From NCBI RefSeq assembly GCF_003058325.1, contig NZ_CP028843.1, forward strand, positions 2,266,001-2,330,000: a stretch of DNA of 64,000 nucleotides, written 5' to 3'. Every line of letters starts with the position of its first letter. The stretch's first letter is position 1. The notes beneath the pieces are model-generated. The model had not been told where the DNA came from, did not search any database, and was given only the letters and a program-made list of their open reading frames with translations. The translations under genes were made by a program, and so were the position numbers. The DNA is from Methylobacterium currus. GTDB taxonomy: Bacteria > Pseudomonadota > Alphaproteobacteria > Rhizobiales > Beijerinckiaceae. Positions 60,427 through 64,000 of the stretch are shown piece after piece.

Positions 60427-63400
60427 ATGGCCAACAAGATGCTCATCGATGCCTCCCACCCGGAAGAGACCCGGGTGGTGACGGTCAAGGGTTCGAAGGT
60501 CGAGGAATTCGACTTCGAATCCGCTAGCCGCCGCCAGCTGCGGGGCAACATCTATCTCGCCAAGGTCACGCGGGTCGAACCGTCGCTGCAGGCCGCCTTC
60601 GTCGAGTACGGGGGCAACCGCCACGGCTTCCTCGCCTTCAGCGAGATCCACCCCGACTACTACCAGATCCCGATCGCCGACCGGATGGCGCTCCTCGAGG
60701 AGGAGGCGCGGGCCGAGCGCGAGCACGAGGAGCGCCCCGAGCGCCAGGAGCGCAGCGAGCGTCCGGAGCGCAGCGACCAGCCCCGCCGCCGGCGCCGCCG
60801 CGGCCGCCGGGCCGAGGCCTCGTCGCGCCCGGCCGATGCGGTGGTGAGCGTCCCCGCCGGGGAGACGCAGGAGACCGGCGCGCAGGCCTCCCAGGCACAG
60901 GAGACCCGCCAGGAGACCGCCACCGAGGCGACCGGCTGGCAGGACACGCACCCCCAGGCGATGCTCGAGCAGGAGACGTTCGCGCAGGAGGCCCCGCGGC
61001 CGGAGGGCGTAGAGCATCCGGCGCAGGAGACGGCCCCGGCCGGCGAAGCGCAGCCGGTCGAGGCGCAGGGTTCCGTCGAGGCTCAGGTCGGGGTCCAGGC
61101 CGGCGACGCCGTCGCGCAGGACGGCCAGGCTCAAGAGAGCCCGTCCCAGGAAGCGCCTGCCGCGGACGCGCTCGCCGCCGAGCACCATTCGGCCGAGACA
61201 CCCGCCGCCGAGGTGGCCCCGGTGCAGGGTGAGGCCGGCGCCGAGACCCCGGCGGCAATCGCCGCCGCCGTGTCGGCGGAGCCTGCCCATGTCGAGGCGG
61301 CGGCCGACGAAGCGTCGCCCGAGGCCCGGACCGCCGGCCCGGCATCCGAGGCGACCGCGCCCGTCGAGGCCGAGGCCGCCTTGCCCCAGCCCGTCGCCGC
61401 CTCGCAGCCGGTCGATGCCGCCGAGGACGAGGACGAGGACGACGAGGACGAGACCGTCGCCGAGGCGGACGGGGAGTCCGACGACTCGGACGAGGACGAC
61501 GACGAGGACGAAGACGGGGACGACGACGGGGACGACGAGGACGACGACGAGGATCACGAGGAGCCGGTCGTCGAGCAGGTCGGCGGCCGCGGCGACGCGC
61601 TGGCCGAGATCCCCGAGCGGCCCCGCACCCCGCGCCGGCACTACAAGATCCAGGAGGTGATCAAGCGCCGGCAGGTCATCCTGGTCCAGGTCGTCAAGGA
61701 GGAGCGCGGCACCAAGGGCGCGGCGCTCACCACCTACCTGTCGCTCGCCGGCCGCTACTCGGTCCTGATGCCCAATACCGGCCGGGGCGGCGGCATCTCG
61801 CGCAAGATCACCAGCGCGGCCGACCGCAAGCGCCTGAAGGAGATCGCCACCGACCTCGAGGTGCCCGAGGGGATGGGCGTCATCCTGCGCACGGCGGGCG
61901 CCTCGCGCACCAAGCCGGAGATCAAGCGCGACTTCGAGTACCTGATGCGGCTGTGGGAGAGCGTGCGCGAGCTCACCCTGTCCTCCGCCGCGCCGGCCCT
62001 GGTCTACGAGGAGGGCTCGCTGATCAAGCGCGCCATCCGCGACCTCTACAACAAGGACATCGACGAGGTTCTGGTCGCGGGCGAGGACGCCTACCGCGAG
62101 GCCAAGGACTTCATGCGGATGCTGATGCCGACGCAGTCGAAGGTGGTGAAGCCCTACCGCGACCCGACGCCGATCTTCGCCCGCTTCGGGGTCGAGCAGC
62201 AGCTCGACGCGATGTTCTCCAACCACGTCTCCCTGCGCTCGGGCGGCTACCTCGTCATCAACCCGACCGAGGCCCTGGTCTCGATCGACGTGAACTCGGG
62301 GCGGGCCACCCGCGAGCACGACATCGAGGACACCGCGTACAAGACGAACCTGGAGGCCGCCGAGGAGGTGGCGCGCCAGCTGCGCCTGCGCGACCTCGCC
62401 GGGCTCATCGTCATCGACTTCATCGACATGGAGGAGAAGCGGAACAACCGCGCCGTCGAGAAGAAGCTGAACGAGTGCCTGAAGAACGACCGCGCCCGCA
62501 TCCAGGTCGGCCGGATCTCGCCCTTCGGCCTGCTCGAGATGTCGCGCCAGCGCATCCGCACCGGCGTGCTCGAGTCGTCCTCGGTGCCCTGCCCGCATTG
62601 CGGCGGCTCGGGCTTCGTGCGGGCGACCGCCTCGGTGGCCCTGCTGATCCTGCGGGCGATCGAGGAAGCGCTGATCAAGTCGAACAGCCACAACCTGGTG
62701 CTGCGCACCCGGACCGAGGTGGCGCTCTACATCCTCAACCAGAAGCGCGCGCACCTGCACGAGCTCGAGGCCCGGTTCGGCGTCGCGATCATCATCGCGG
62801 CCGACGAGCGGCTGGCCGCGACCTCGGCCTTCCACCTCGAGCGCGGCGACCTCGCCCAGCGGGTCGAGCCGCGCCCCGTCACCAGCATCCGGGCCGAGGC
62901 GGTGCTGCCGCCGCCGCTGGAGGAGGATGACGAGGACGAGGACATCGTCGAGGACGCCGAGGCCGAGATCGAGGGCGAGGCCGACGCGGAGGCCGAGGGC
63001 GAGACCGACGAGGAGACCGCCGAGGGTGCGCCCGGCGAGGACGAGGGCGGGGGCAAGCGCCGCCGTCGCCGCCGCCGCCGGCGGGGCCGGGGCGAGCGTG
63101 GCGGCGCCGACGAGGCCGAGGGCCACGAGGCAGAGGGACACGCGGCCGAGGGACACGCGGCCGAGGGACACCTGGCGGACGAGGCGGCCGGCGAGGCGGT
63201 CCAGGCCTCGGGCGAGCGCGGTCCCGAGGCGGTGTCGATCCCGATCACCGAGGACGGCGTGGCGCCCGAGCGCGAGAGCCGCGAGGAGGCCCTGAGCCGG
63301 CGCCGCCGGCGCGGACGCCGCGGCGGCCGCGGGCGCGACCGCTTCGAGGAGACGGTTGGCACGATCGGCGACGAGGTCGTGGTCGGGGCCGAGCCGGGCG

Positions 63401-63741
63401 AGACCGGCGGCAGCCTGGTGCAGGATGCCCTCGCCGAGGAGATCGTCGCCCTCGACGAGATCGCCGGGCCGGCACCGGAGGCGGTCGGCAGTCCGGTCGC
63501 GGCGCCGCCCCTCCCGGCCCCCGATCGTCCCGCCGTGGAGCGCGAGGCCCTGACCGTCAAGGCGATCGAGGCCCCGGCGCCCGTCGGCGACGCCGAGCCC
63601 GCCGCCGAGGCGGTGGCCCCTGCCCCCGCTCCGGAGCCCGAGCCGGAGCCGGTGGCGGTCGTGCTGACCCCGCCCGATCCGGACCGTCCGAAGCGGGCCG
63701 GCTGGTGGTCCCGCACCAAGGCGGCGATCGGCGGCGAGTGA
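60427..63741 (+). CDS. rne: Ribonuclease E
   Basis: This 1104-residue endoribonuclease organises the RNA degradosome. The S1 domain starts at ~38 (RGNIYLAKVTRVEPSLQAAF) but is split after ~85 by a ~320-residue insertion, first Arg/Glu-rich, then Gln/Ala/Glu repeats and a long Asp/Glu tract; it resumes at His405 (HYKIQEVIKRRQVILVQVVK). Catalytic Asp621 (SIDVNSGRATRE) and Asp664 (VIDFIDMEE) have the same 43-residue spacing as Asp303/Asp346 of E. coli. The zinc link CPHC is at 722-725. The C-terminal ~270 residues are disordered, with acidic tracts and Arg-rich RNA-binding blocks ([15 protein letters not shown]). ATG 60427 opens MANKMLIDASHPEE. Confidence 0.95.
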   Translation: MANKMLIDASHPEETRVVTVKGSKVEEFDFESASRRQLRGNIYLAKVTRVEPSLQAAFVEYGGNRHGFLAFSEIHPDYYQIPIADRMALLEEEARAEREHEERPERQERSERPERSDQPRRRRRRGRRAEASSRPADAVVSVPAGETQETGAQASQAQETRQETATEATGWQDTHPQAMLEQETFAQEAPRPEGVEHPAQETAPAGEAQPVEAQGSVEAQVGVQAGDAVAQDGQAQESPSQEAPAADALAAEHHSAETPAAEVAPVQGEAGAETPAAIAAAVSAEPAHVEAAADEASPEARTAGPASEATAPVEAEAALPQPVAASQPVDAAEDEDEDDEDETVAEADGESDDSDEDDDEDEDGDDDGDDEDDDEDHEEPVVEQVGGRGDALAEIPERPRTPRRHYKIQEVIKRRQVILVQVVKEERGTKGAALTTYLSLAGRYSVLMPNTGRGGGISRKITSAADRKRLKEIATDLEVPEGMGVILRTAGASRTKPEIKRDFEYLMRLWESVRELTLSSAAPALVYEEGSLIKRAIRDLYNKDIDEVLVAGEDAYREAKDFMRMLMPTQSKVVKPYRDPTPIFARFGVEQQLDAMFSNHVSLRSGGYLVINPTEALVSIDVNSGRATREHDIEDTAYKTNLEAAEEVARQLRLRDLAGLIVIDFIDMEEKRNNRAVEKKLNECLKNDRARIQVGRISPFGLLEMSRQRIRTGVLESSSVPCPHCGGSGFVRATASVALLILRAIEEALIKSNSHNLVLRTRTEVALYILNQKRAHLHELEARFGVAIIIAADERLAATSAFHLERGDLAQRVEPRPVTSIRAEAVLPPPLEEDDEDEDIVEDAEAEIEGEADAEAEGETDEETAEGAPGEDEGGGKRRRRRRRRRGRGERGGADEAEGHEAEGHAAEGHAAEGHLADEAAGEAVQASGERGPEAVSIPITEDGVAPERESREEALSRRRRRGRRGGRGRDRFEETVGTIGDEVVVGAEPGETGGSLVQDALAEEIVALDEIAGPAPEAVGSPVAAPPLPAPDRPAVEREALTVKAIEAPAPVGDAEPAAEAVAPAPAPEPEPEPVAVVLTPPDPDRPKRAGWWSRTKAAIGGE
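63112..63171 (+). repeat. 15-bp tandem repeats within rne
   Basis: Four units of roughly GCCGAGGGACACGCG code the pentapeptide Ala-Glu-Gly-His-Ala in the disordered tail of RNase E. Units 3 and 4 are nearly identical. Changes in copy number would keep the frame. Confidence 0.65.
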
Positions 63742-63795
63742 CCGATCCCGGGACGGGCGTCAGCCCGTCCCGCACACAGCAAGACGCGTCGCGGC

Positions 63796-63831
63796 GGGCC
63801 GCGCTCCGGGAGGGGCGCGGCCCGTCTTTTT
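63796..63831 (+). terminator. Rho-independent terminator of rne
   Basis: Arms GGGCCGCGC (63796-63804) and GCGCGGCCC (63815-63823) form a 9-bp stem followed by GTCTTTTT. A second hairpin without T-run (arms GGGACGGGC and GCCCGTCCC, 63750-63771) lies between it and the rne stop. Confidence 0.88.
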
Positions 63832-64000
63832 CGTTCGCCGGCTCACCTGCGGCACGCTCAATCGGCACACAGGACGATCCAGCATAGTAAGAATGCTCTG
63901 CGAACAGCGGAGCGAGCTGTTGCGTCAGGCCCTATTCAATGACCTAAGGTCACATAGCACGCTAAATGCAAAGTGTCGGCGTGCCGTTAACGGAACCGAT
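63832..64000. other. Right-end intergenic sequence with small palindrome
   Basis: No gene is visible before the window ends. AT content rises, as expected for a control region of a gene beyond the edge. TGACCT-A-AGGTCA (63940-63952) is a perfect 13-base palindrome that could be an operator. Confidence 0.35.

Noticed and set aside
60172..63171. A 999-codon antisense open frame across rne
   Set aside because: Low-complexity Leu/Gly/Arg/Val mirror of the RNase E gene with no domain and no ribosome site.

Overview
The window is very GC-rich (sampled 60-base rows are mostly 70-80% G+C). It carries the right-hand core block prfB, mrcA (PBP1A), an AMIN-type amidase and a long RNase E gene. Together with the protein families seen, this points to an alphaproteobacterium of the Hyphomicrobiales, most likely Methylobacterium or a close relative. 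That assignment is an inference. No rRNA, tRNA, CRISPR array or complete insertion sequence was seen.

Left end (1-6.1 kb): a start-codon-coupled operon encodes a PD-(D/E)XK (DUF559-like) nuclease cut by the window edge, a two-winged-helix protein, and a 1124-residue protein joining an N-terminal AAA ATPase to a C-terminal HerA-type translocase. It looks like an antiphage defence locus of a type I cannot match to a named system. The N-terminal ATPase part is compositionally foreign to the rest. A PAS-PAS-HTH regulator follows.

6.1-18.8 kb: a small exported protein diverges from a 49-residue ORF that sits behind a perfect alphaproteobacterial LexA box. Next comes a branched-chain-type ABC importer, then a tightly coupled six-gene operon: hydantoinase/oxoprolinase A and B, a 6-hydroxynicotinate-reductase-like Fe-S protein, a MarR regulator, a UPF0280/ApbE-like protein and an AA_synth (DUF1185) protein. 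Related palindromes precede both the importer and the operon. This suggests one MarR-controlled uptake-and-degradation regulon for a cyclic amide or N-heterocycle.

18.8-39 kb: a diguanylate cyclase, a RibD-C/DHFR-like reductase, MFS and AEC transporters, an IalB-like protein and a probably 5'-truncated YadA-type adhesin. After these come small conserved ORFs, poxB, the nickel/cobalt pair rcnR-rcnA with a visible operator, and a TonB-receptor iron-uptake operon (receptor, DUF3649, PepSY, DUF3325). A nudC, dapA-like and IMPase-like operon closes the block.

39-54 kb: a histidine-less SCO-like protein is followed by an orphan ricin-lectin fragment and a strong terminator. Then come HIT, universal stress, MFS and ChaC genes around a 23-bp perfect hairpin, DUF2125, aminopeptidase P, small secreted proteins, a beta-lactamase-fold hydrolase, a CNT nucleoside transporter and a pseudo-caspase lacking both catalytic residues.

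Right end (54-64 kb): core genes prfB (with its programmed frameshift), mrcA, a cell-wall amidase and rne, ending at a good terminator.
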